Assembly: GCA_964390805.1 (NCBI GenBank)
Contig: CAYMKL010000127.1
Location: forward strand, 1 to 19,890
DNA from: CAYMKL01 sp964390805
GTDB lineage: Bacteria; Chloroflexota; Anaerolineae; VGOG01
DNA length: 19,890 bases
Direction of reading: 5' to 3'
Position numbers and translations under genes: made by a program. Positions 1 to 6,494 of the stretch are shown here, in pieces. Each line of letters begins with the position of its first letter. Within the stretch, counting starts at the first letter, position 1. The notes beneath the pieces were generated by a model that did no database searches, was not told where the DNA came from, and saw only the letters and a program-made list of their open reading frames with translations.

Positions 1-2
1 CG

Positions 3-1382
3 TATGCGGCGGCGCCCATTATCGTGCGAGGTGAGGTGATTGGTTTCCTGAACGTAGATAGCGCCACTCTCGGCTTCTTCACCCATACCCACGCTGATGC
101 CTTGCGTGCCTTCGCCGACCACGCCGCTGCCGCTATCGAGAACGCCCGGCTGTACGAGGAGACCCAGGAGCAGGTAGCGCGTCTAGCGAGGAAGACGCAA
201 GACTTGGAGCTGGTCCACCAGGTTTCTCGGGCGATCAGTTCCTCGCTGGACCTGACCTGCATACTGGAGATGACCGTCGAGCACATGGTGGACGTGTTCG
301 AAGCGGACCACAGTGGTATTCTCCTTTTTGATGAGGCACATGCCCATGGGCATGTGGTGGCCGAACATCCATCCACCGGGGCAGCAGCGGAGAGGTTTCC
401 GGTCCAGGGATACCTGGCAGCCGAGCGTATCATCGCCGACCGGGAGCCATTGGTCATTGAAGATGTGTGGAGCGACCCACTGATGGCCGCCGTGAGAGAA
501 GCAATGCAAAGGCTGGACATTCGGTCAATGCTTATCGTGCCCCTGGTTGTGAAAGATGAGGTGGTAGGGAGTATTGGCCTGGACGCTATTGGTCAGCAGC
601 GACACTTCAGCGTCGAGGAAGTAGCTCTGGCTCAGACCATCGCTAACCAGGTAGCTATCGCCATTGAGAACGCCCGGCTATACGAGCGAGCCCAGCAAGA
701 AATCGTTGAGCGGGTGCGGGCGGAGGAGCAAATCAAGGCCTCGCTGCAAGAGAAAGAGGTGCTGCTAAAGGAGATTCATCATCGGGTCAAGAACAACCTG
801 CAGGTCATCTCCAGTCTGCTCTACCTTCAGTCCAAGAATATCAAGGATCAACAGCCCCTTGAGATCTTGCAGGACAGCCAGAACCGCGTCAGGTCCATGT
901 CCCTGGTCCACGAAAAGCTGTATCAATCCCAAGACCTGGCGAGGGTTGACTTCGCTAAGTACGTCCGAAGCCTGGCAAACTACCTGTTCCGGTCGTATGG
1001 CGTCAACGCGAATGTCACCAGACTGAGGATCCAGGTGGAGGATGTTTTCCTGGGCGTAGACACGGCCATTCCTTGTGGATTGATTCTCAATGAACTGGTT
1101 TCCAACTCGCTCAAGCACGCTTTTCCGCACGGTAAGGAGGGCGAGATCCGCATCGAGCTTCGTGCGGACGAAGGTCAGCTTACCCTGATGGTCAGTGATA
1201 ACGGAATTGGCTTTCCGGAGGATTTGGATTTCCGAAGTACGGGATCATTAGGTTTGCAATTAATAAGCACGCTGGTAGATCAGCTTGAGGGTACCATTGA
1301 GCTTGATAGAAGGGGTGGAACGGCTTTCAAGATCGCGCTTGCCGCACCAGTAGATAGGGAAAAGGTTGCCAATGACCAGTGA
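3..1382 (+). CDS. GAF-GAF-HisKA_2 sensor histidine kinase (5' end outside window)
   Basis: The frame is open to the left edge: the codons before the first possible start (GTG at 24) read YAAAPII, which continues a GAF domain homologous to the one at about 15290-15460. The gene is therefore partial and the GTG is not its start. Counting from that GTG: the tail of a first GAF domain covers residues 1-45, a second complete GAF about 60-218, a coiled-coil linker (VERVRAEEQI) about 227-240, and a HisKA_2 dimerisation/phosphoacceptor domain 240-325 with EIHHRVKNNL (second His, residue 253, is the expected phosphorylation site). A HATPase_c domain about 340-440 has an N box (LNELVSNSLKHAF) and DNGIGFP. 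No membrane segment is seen in the visible part. It autophosphorylates and passes phosphate to a receiver, but unlike most kinases here it has no receiver gene next to it: the PAP2 gene starts 18 nt after its stop. Its core resembles that of the 2061-4934 kinase, including the ELDRRGGT ending. Confidence 0.93.
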   Translation, partial: YAAAPIIVRGEVIGFLNVDSATLGFFTHTHADALRAFADHAAAAIENARLYEETQEQVARLARKTQDLELVHQVSRAISSSLDLTCILEMTVEHMVDVFEADHSGILLFDEAHAHGHVVAEHPSTGAAAERFPVQGYLAAERIIADREPLVIEDVWSDPLMAAVREAMQRLDIRSMLIVPLVVKDEVVGSIGLDAIGQQRHFSVEEVALAQTIANQVAIAIENARLYERAQQEIVERVRAEEQIKASLQEKEVLLKEIHHRVKNNLQVISSLLYLQSKNIKDQQPLEILQDSQNRVRSMSLVHEKLYQSQDLARVDFAKYVRSLANYLFRSYGVNANVTRLRIQVEDVFLGVDTAIPCGLILNELVSNSLKHAFPHGKEGEIRIELRADEGQLTLMVSDNGIGFPEDLDFRSTGSLGLQLISTLVDQLEGTIELDRRGGTAFKIALAAPVDREKVANDQ

Positions 1383-1400
1383 ACCCTCTGAGGAGGGACC

Positions 1401-2057
1401 ATGTCGAACCCGGAACGAGATCTGATACCCTCCAAGACATCTGCGCGACTGGCAATGACGCTGTGGGTGCGTCTGGCGTGGTTGGTTGTCCTCTTCATCG
1501 TCCAGTTGCTGTACTTCCCCATCAACCGCACCGTGCAGGGTGGCGTTGTCCTGGCCACGCCATGGGATGCCTTGATTCCCCTCTGGCCGATCTGGGCGAT
1601 CCCCTACCTGTTGAGCCTGTTTTGGTGGGTGGGCTGCTTCATCTGGGCAGCCTGGAAAATGGACGACACCCTCTACCGGGCTTTCGTCATTGGCACGATC
1701 ACTGTGATATTGACCAGCTACCTGGTCTATCTGCTTTACCCCACTCACTCTAGCCGGCCGGCTCTGGAGGGAGATAGTTGGCAGATGCAGTTGGTACGCT
1801 TCATATACGAGAACGACCACCTGAATAATGCCTTCCCTAGTGGTCACACCTACACTACGGTGCTGATCGTGCTCTTCTGGTGGCACTGGCGCTCCCGGCT
1901 GCGCTGGCTGTGGGCCGGGATTGCTGTAATCATCTTGCTCTCTACCCTGTTTACCGGCCAGCACAACCTGCCGGACCTGATCGGCGGCATTGTGTGGGCC
2001 TGGATGGGGTATCGCTTCGGCCTGTGGTGGGTGGCGCGGCGGTTGAAAGGAAAATAG
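1401..2057 (+). CDS. PAP2-family membrane phosphatase / phosphotransferase
   Basis: A 218-residue integral membrane protein with about six hydrophobic segments (roughly 22-40, 60-85, 92-113, 150-162, 168-184, 192-210). ATG 1401 is preceded by GAGGAGGG (1390-1397). PAP2 enzymes remove phosphate from lipid or isoprenoid phosphates at the membrane. The second signature is clear, FPSGHTYT with PSGH at 146-149. The third is degenerate: STLFTGQHNLPD keeps the nucleophile-type His188 and Asp192 but has Thr instead of the usual Arg after the Ser. The first signature is YPTHSSRP (113-120), with Arg119-Pro120 but without the classical Lys seven residues earlier. This pattern is closer to the AUR1/inositol-phosphorylceramide-synthase-like PAP2 branch than to classical PgpB/BcrC, so the substrate is unknown. 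It lies between two kinases with gaps of 18 and 3 nt, so it is probably co-transcribed, but no functional link to signalling can be shown. Confidence 0.85.
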   Translation: MSNPERDLIPSKTSARLAMTLWVRLAWLVVLFIVQLLYFPINRTVQGGVVLATPWDALIPLWPIWAIPYLLSLFWWVGCFIWAAWKMDDTLYRAFVIGTITVILTSYLVYLLYPTHSSRPALEGDSWQMQLVRFIYENDHLNNAFPSGHTYTTVLIVLFWWHWRSRLRWLWAGIAVIILLSTLFTGQHNLPDLIGGIVWAWMGYRFGLWWVARRLKGK

Positions 2058-2060
2058 GTC

Positions 2061-4934
2061 ATGCGAACGAAAGCCTCTCTCTGGTTCTGGCACGGCGTGT
2101 GGGTGGTCTGTCTCCTGGTGGGGCTGGGGGTCTTTATGCTCTACGCCTGGCTGCCGGCCGATGGGGCCACGGGCGACCTGGTGAGTTTCACGCCCCAGGG
2201 CTTCCGCGTCCAATGGCTGCTGGAAGAGCGAACGGGTGGCCTGGAGGTGGGGGACATCATCGTCCGTGCTGGTGGCCACACCGTTGATGAGTGGCTGAGT
2301 GGCGCTTCGCGGGGAGCGGAGTGGTGCACCGGTGGGGTCGTCACCTACGAGATTCTGCGGGAGGGACAGCCGATTACGCTAGAGGTCCGGTTGGCTCCTA
2401 TCTCCTTCCGCGCAATCATGGTCCGCTGGGCTCCACAACTGTTTGTGGCTATGATCTTGTTGTTGATTGGCACCTTCGTCTTCTGGAAACGCTCCCAAGA
2501 ACTGGCTGCGCGAGTATTGATGCTGTTCTGTATCGCAGGGGCGCTGCAATTCTGGGGCGATGCTTACAATTTCCAATACAGCACCATACCCTGGCGCTGG
2601 CCGTTCTGGCTTCACCGGATCTACGAACATGCTACATATAGTCTTGCCGTTGCCTCGACCTGCTACTTCACCCTGCTCTTCCCCTCCACACACCCGCTGG
2701 TGAAACGGTTCCCGCGTCTGGTGCCTTTCGTCCTGTATGCTTCCCACCCCATGGTCGTCTTTGGAGCGATGGCAGTATCTCCGGGCTGGAGTGTTGCCTT
2801 GCGAGTTGGGGACCGGGTCTGTTGGATTATCGCTTTGGTACAAATCATGCTGGCCATAAGTGTTGGTATTCGTTCTGCTCGCACCGCCCGCGATCCGGTG
2901 ACCCGCGCCCAGGTCCGCTGGATACTGTGGAGCGGTGGCATAGGGGTTGCGGTGCTGATCCCAGGCTATGCCTTGCCACTGATGCTGGGGGGCCATCCCT
3001 TGTTCCCTCATCCGGCAGTCATGGTCTTTATCGCTCTCGTGCCCTTCTGCCTTGCCATAGCCATTCTGCGCTACCGCCTGTTCGACATCGAGGTCATCAT
3101 CAACCGCACCCTGGTCTACGGCACGCTCACGACTCTACTGGGTGGTCTGTATCTGCTCCTGGTACGGCTGTTGACCCTGCTGGTTCAGGGGGTGTTACAC
3201 CGGGAGAACGATACGCTGGTGGTTTTCATGGCCACGCTGAGCATCGCGCTAGCGTTCATACCCCTGCGTCAGCGGGTACAGGCGTTGATTGACCGCGCCT
3301 TCTACCGTATCAAACTGGATTACCAGCGGCTGTTGCCGGAGATGAGCGAGAGGCTAGCCACCAGCATCGTCCCCGGCCAGTTGGCCGCACTGTTGACGGG
3401 AGAAGTGCCTCAGCGGTTACAGATAACCTGGGCCACACTGGCTGTACTCGAGCCGGCGGGTGAGCATTTCGCCCTGGCCGGTGGTGGTAATGGTCGCCCC
3501 ACTCTGCCGGTGGATCACCCGTTGGTTGGATATCTGCATGGCTTGGGGCGCCCGCTGCTGCGTCTGCAACCTCCGCCTCACTTGACAGCCGAGGCTCAGG
3601 CCTTCCTCGAGCAACACGGCATTGAGTTGAGCATTGCCCTCATCGTCGGCACAGAATTGGTGGGGCTGTACAACCTGGGGCCGAAATTATCGGGCGACGC
3701 TTACAACCGCTACGAGATACGCCTGCTCCATCTCCTGGGGCAACAAGCTGCCATCGCTGTCGAGAACAGCCGTCTGTTCCAGGCAGAGCGGGAGCAGCGA
3801 AGGCTGACGGAGGCCCTCCAGCAGGCGGCTGACGTCGTGGGCAGCACCCTGGATCTCGACCAGGTGCTGGACCGCATCCTGGAGCAGGTGGAACGGGTCG
3901 TCGCAGGGGATGCCTTCAATATCATGATGATAATAGAGGGCGACAGTGCCTCGGTGGTCCGCTGGCGTGGATACCAACGGCTGGGAGTGGAGGATCAGAT
4001 TGCCAACTTCTCCATTCCTATCACAGAGTACCCGACCTTGGCGAAGATGATACTGACGGGAGAGCCCATCGTTATCCAGGATACAGTTGCTGATCCCGAG
4101 TGGGTCCCAGGACACAGCTTGGAGTGGCTGCGCTCCTACGTGTCCGCACCGATCCGGGTGGCGAGCTTAGCGGTGGGCTTTCTGAACGTGGGTGGGACTC
4201 GACCGGGCCAGTTCGGTCCCGCCGACGCCCAGCGGCTGGAGGCTTTCGCTCACCACGCCGCCACTGCCTTGGAGAATGCCCGCCTCTATGCCGAGATAAG
4301 GCAGTCGCTGAAAGAGAAAGAGGTGCTGCTGAAGGAGATTCACCATCGGGTCAAGAACAACCTGCAGGTCATCTCCAGCTTGCTCTACCTTCAGTCCAGG
4401 AATGTCAAGGACAAAGAAACCCTTGGGATACTCCAGGACAGCCAGAGTCGTGTCAGGTCCATGGCCCTTGTCCACGAAAGGCTGTATCAATCATCAGACC
4501 TGGCGAGAGTTGACTTCGCTGAATACATCCGAAACCTGGCAAACTATCTGTTCCGGTCCTATGGAGTCAACATGAACCTCATCCAACTGAAGATCAAGGT
4601 GGGTGAGGTTCTGCTGGGTGTTGATACAGCAGTTCCTTGTGGATTGATTCTCAATGAACTGGTTTCTAACTCCCTGAAACACGCTTTTCCAGATGACAGG
4701 CAAGGCGAAATCTACATCGAGCTTCGTGCGGATGATGGTCAGTTGACACTGATGGTCAGTGATAACGGCGTCGGCTTCCCGGAAGGTTCGGGTTTTCGAA
4801 ACACAGAGACATTAGGTCTGCAATTGGTCAACATGCTAGTAGACCAGCTTGAGGGGACCATTGAGCTCGATAGAAGGGGTGGAACGACGTTCAAGATAAC
4901 TTTCGCCAGGGTGAAGTACGAGGCAAGGGGGTAG
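2061..4934 (+). CDS. PDZ-like, multi-TM, GAF-GAF-HisKA_2 sensor histidine kinase
   Basis: 957 residues; ATG 2061 lies 3 nt after the PAP2 stop, with AAAGGA (2046-2051) as ribosome site. Order: TM1 about 8-30; an extracytoplasmic PDZ-like stretch about 42-113 (GLEVGDIIVRAGGHTVDEW, then a beta-rich segment); then roughly eight to nine more TM helices between 118 and 401. The motif YRLFDIEVIINRTLVYG (338-354) is typical of membrane-bound kinases of Chloroflexota and relatives. Next come a GAF-like domain about 425-570, a second GAF about 580-745, HisKA_2 747-835 with EIHHRVKNNL (His762 the likely phosphoacceptor), and HATPase_c about 850-950 (Asn865 and Asn870 in the N box, DNGVGFP at 901-907). 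It would sense an envelope or ligand signal through the PDZ/TM part and phosphorylate a receiver. The receiver that should follow is only a scar at 4937, so this kinase has no intact adjacent partner. Confidence 0.92.
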   Translation: MRTKASLWFWHGVWVVCLLVGLGVFMLYAWLPADGATGDLVSFTPQGFRVQWLLEERTGGLEVGDIIVRAGGHTVDEWLSGASRGAEWCTGGVVTYEILREGQPITLEVRLAPISFRAIMVRWAPQLFVAMILLLIGTFVFWKRSQELAARVLMLFCIAGALQFWGDAYNFQYSTIPWRWPFWLHRIYEHATYSLAVASTCYFTLLFPSTHPLVKRFPRLVPFVLYASHPMVVFGAMAVSPGWSVALRVGDRVCWIIALVQIMLAISVGIRSARTARDPVTRAQVRWILWSGGIGVAVLIPGYALPLMLGGHPLFPHPAVMVFIALVPFCLAIAILRYRLFDIEVIINRTLVYGTLTTLLGGLYLLLVRLLTLLVQGVLHRENDTLVVFMATLSIALAFIPLRQRVQALIDRAFYRIKLDYQRLLPEMSERLATSIVPGQLAALLTGEVPQRLQITWATLAVLEPAGEHFALAGGGNGRPTLPVDHPLVGYLHGLGRPLLRLQPPPHLTAEAQAFLEQHGIELSIALIVGTELVGLYNLGPKLSGDAYNRYEIRLLHLLGQQAAIAVENSRLFQAEREQRRLTEALQQAADVVGSTLDLDQVLDRILEQVERVVAGDAFNIMMIIEGDSASVVRWRGYQRLGVEDQIANFSIPITEYPTLAKMILTGEPIVIQDTVADPEWVPGHSLEWLRSYVSAPIRVASLAVGFLNVGGTRPGQFGPADAQRLEAFAHHAATALENARLYAEIRQSLKEKEVLLKEIHHRVKNNLQVISSLLYLQSRNVKDKETLGILQDSQSRVRSMALVHERLYQSSDLARVDFAEYIRNLANYLFRSYGVNMNLIQLKIKVGEVLLGVDTAVPCGLILNELVSNSLKHAFPDDRQGEIYIELRADDGQLTLMVSDNGVGFPEGSGFRNTETLGLQLVNMLVDQLEGTIELDRRGGTTFKITFARVKYEARG

Positions 4935-4936
4935 CA

Positions 4937-5032
4937 ATGGCGGAGGCGCAGCTCTAGGTTGTCGAAGATGACCACAGCACTGAACCTGATTGCAGTCGTG
5001 GGACGAAATTCAACATCATGTTTGCTATCTAG
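4937..5032 (+). pseudogene. Deletion scar: receiver gene 5' end fused in frame to a kinase gene 3' end
   Basis: ATG 4937 directly follows the kinase stop, with a purine-rich ribosome site before it. The frame reads MAEAQL-stop-VVEDDHST (4937-4981), matching the start of the intact receivers (MAKAQILVVEDDNI at 6080) with a TAG at codon 7. In the same frame it continues EPDCSRGTKFNIMFAI-stop (4982-5032), matching the C-terminal end of the kinases (ELDRSRGTTFKITFAE at about 6008-6055). The most economical explanation is an in-frame deletion that removed the rest of a receiver gene and nearly all of a following kinase gene, with later point decay. The junction lies near 4979-4982. Neither fragment can be functional. 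The alternative, chance resemblance, is unlikely because both halves match in the order and position expected for the array. Confidence 0.8.
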
Positions 5033-5047
5033 GATAGCAGCATGATG
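5014..5047 (+). promoter_or_regulatory. Intergenic hairpin after the scar
   Basis: CATCATG (5014-5020) pairs with CATGATG (5041-5047), and TGCTATC (5023-5029) pairs with GATAGCA (5033-5039) around a 3-nt TAG loop. This gives a 14-bp stem with a small internal bulge (TT opposite G). No T-run follows, so it is not a standard intrinsic terminator. It could cause pausing, protect or process mRNA, or be a by-product of the scar, since its left arm lies in the kinase remnant. Confidence 0.5.
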
Positions 5048-5077
5048 ACCAGCTCCTAGATTCTGGCCGTTCAATGT

Positions 5078-5083
5078 GGAGGA
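5078..5083 (+). promoter_or_regulatory. Ribosome binding site deciding start at 5089
   Basis: GGAGGA lies 5 nt before ATG 5089. An upstream in-frame ATG at 5074 would place this Shine-Dalgarno sequence inside the coding region, so 5089 is preferred. Confidence 0.7.
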
Positions 5084-5088
5084 AACCA

Positions 5089-6087
5089 ATGCTTCGTAAA
5101 TTGCTAAGGAAACTCGGCGCGACAAGGACCACACTCATAGTCACAGCCGCTGCAATGGTGGTTTCGGTTCTTCTGTACGTGATGCTTGGTGGGCCTGTTG
5201 AGGGACGAGTTCGGACCAGCGGCATTGTCATCTCAATCATTATTCCGTCCGTCGTGACCCCGTTGTGTTCGCTTCTCTTCCTGCAACTTCTATTCAAACT
5301 CGACCTGACGGAGAGGGCGCTATCAGAAGCCAATGCCGAGTTAGAATCACGGGTTAAGCAACGAACGGCTGAACTCTTGAAAGCCAACGAAGCATTGCAG
5401 GCTGAAATCACCGAGCGCAAGCGGGCGGAGGGGCAAATCAGGGCCTCGCTCAGAGAGAAGGAAGTGCTGTTGAAGGAGATTCACCATCGGGTCAAGAACA
5501 ACCTGCAGGTCATCTCCAGCCTGCTCTACCTTCAGGCTAAGAATGTCGGGGACGAACAGGCCCTGGCGGTGTTGCAGGATAGCCAAAGCCGTGTCAGAGC
5601 CATGGTGTTGGTCCATGAAAGGCTGTATCAATCCCCGGACCTAGCGAGGATTGATTTCGCTGAATACGTCCGAAACCTGGCAAACTATCTGTTCCGGTCC
5701 TATGGAGTCAATACGAACGTCATCCAACTGAGGCTCAATGTGGGTGATGTTCTTCTGGGCGTTGATACGGCCATTCCTTGTGGATTGATCATCAATGAAC
5801 TGGTTTCCAATTCTCTGAAACACGCTTTTCCAGCAGGCAGGGAGGGCGAAATCCGCATCAAGCTTCGTTCAGATGATGAGGGTGAATGTATTCTGATGGT
5901 CGGCGATAACGGTGTGGGCTTCGCGGAGGGTTTGGACTTCCGAGATGCGGGAACGCTGGGTTTGGAATTAGTCAACACGCTGGTAGCTCAGCTTGAGGGT
6001 ACCGTTGAGCTTGATAGAAGCCGCGGAACGACATTCAAGATCACGTTTGCAGAACTAAGGCAAAGGAAAGAGGGTAGCCATGGCTAA
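5089..6087 (+). CDS. Short membrane-anchored HisKA_2 sensor histidine kinase
   Basis: 332 residues from the preferred ATG; the upstream ATG at 5074 would add five. It has two N-terminal TM helices (about 14-34 and 44-68) joined by a short external loop of about ten residues. A charged coiled coil follows, about 70-115 (LTERALSEANAELESRVKQRTAELLKANEALQ region), ending in ITERKRAEGQI. The HisKA_2 domain has EIHHRVKNNL (His133 expected phosphoacceptor), and HATPase_c follows with NELVSNSLKHAF and DNGVGFAEG. It lacks any PAS or GAF domain, so the signal must enter through the membrane part, the coiled coil or a partner. The stop TAA overlaps the next ATG by 8 nt (6080-6087), giving translational coupling to the receiver, its obvious cognate. 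A 154-nt gap separates it from the gene before. This gap holds the scar and hairpin and may hold a promoter, though I could not identify one. Confidence 0.92.
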   Translation: MLRKLLRKLGATRTTLIVTAAAMVVSVLLYVMLGGPVEGRVRTSGIVISIIIPSVVTPLCSLLFLQLLFKLDLTERALSEANAELESRVKQRTAELLKANEALQAEITERKRAEGQIRASLREKEVLLKEIHHRVKNNLQVISSLLYLQAKNVGDEQALAVLQDSQSRVRAMVLVHERLYQSPDLARIDFAEYVRNLANYLFRSYGVNTNVIQLRLNVGDVLLGVDTAIPCGLIINELVSNSLKHAFPAGREGEIRIKLRSDDEGECILMVGDNGVGFAEGLDFRDAGTLGLELVNTLVAQLEGTVELDRSRGTTFKITFAELRQRKEGSHG

Positions 6088-6481
6088 GGCACAGATCCTG
6101 GTTGTCGAGGATGACAACATCGTAGTGATGGAGCTACGAGACAGGTTGCAAGGTATGGGATATGCTGTTTGTGCCGTGGCTTCTTACGGAGAGGAAGCCA
6201 TCCAGAAGGCAGGAGAGGCTCGTCCGGATTTGGTGCTGATGAATATCAGGTTGAAAGGGGATATGGACGGCATAGAAGCTACCAAAGAGATAAGTGCCCG
6301 TTTCGATATTCCGGTGGTCTATCTCACTGCCTTGACGGATGAGAACACGTTGCAGCGAGCAAAGCTAACGGAGCACTATGGCTATATCAGCAAACCGTTC
6401 GACGAGAGGGAATTGCAGACTGCCATTGAGACCGCTCTTAACCGGCATGGGGGAGGGAAGTTAGACGAGAGCGAAACGTAA
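6080..6481 (+). CDS. Stand-alone receiver protein with Asp-to-Asn change at the phosphorylation site
   Basis: A 133-residue single REC domain with no output domain. ATG 6080 has AGAGGG (6069-6074) as ribosome site and overlaps the kinase stop. The acidic pocket is present (Glu10, Asp11, Asp12), as are the signalling Thr83 (VVYLTAL) and the conserved Lys105 (SKPF). The phosphoacceptor position 55, however, reads LVLMNIRLKG: AAT at 6242-6244 instead of the GAT found in the other two receivers of this window. By family knowledge an Asn here cannot accept phosphate in the normal way, so the protein is probably locked in one state or acts as a phosphorylation-independent partner. The rest of the sequence is well kept and closely matches the receiver at 19385, so there is no sign of general decay. 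A sequencing or assembly error of one base would also explain it. Confidence 0.93.
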   Translation: MAKAQILVVEDDNIVVMELRDRLQGMGYAVCAVASYGEEAIQKAGEARPDLVLMNIRLKGDMDGIEATKEISARFDIPVVYLTALTDENTLQRAKLTEHYGYISKPFDERELQTAIETALNRHGGGKLDESET

Positions 6482-6489
6482 GGGGGTGG
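6481..6489 (+). promoter_or_regulatory. Ribosome binding site deciding start at 6495
   Basis: AGGGGGTGG starts on the last base of the receiver stop and sits 5 nt before ATG 6495. An in-frame GTG at 6486 lies inside this site and is therefore an unlikely start. The same arrangement recurs before 16095 and 19800. Confidence 0.7.
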
Positions 6490-6494
6490 AGCCT

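Noticed and set aside
1373..1426. Possible receiver-gene remnant starting with ATG 1373 after the first kinase
   Set aside because: The start context (CAATGACCA) resembles that of the 19385 receiver, but the following codons (SEPSEEGPCR) show no receiver similarity, so chance is as likely.
1260..2279. Long minus-strand open frame of 339 codons opposite the first kinase end and PAP2 gene
   Set aside because: It is antisense to well-supported genes, has a low-complexity composition rich in Pro, Gln and His, and shows no recognisable domain; a shadow frame.
5014..5047. Intrinsic terminator
   Set aside because: The stem is good but it is followed by ACCAGCTCCTAG rather than a run of T, so it was reported only as a hairpin.
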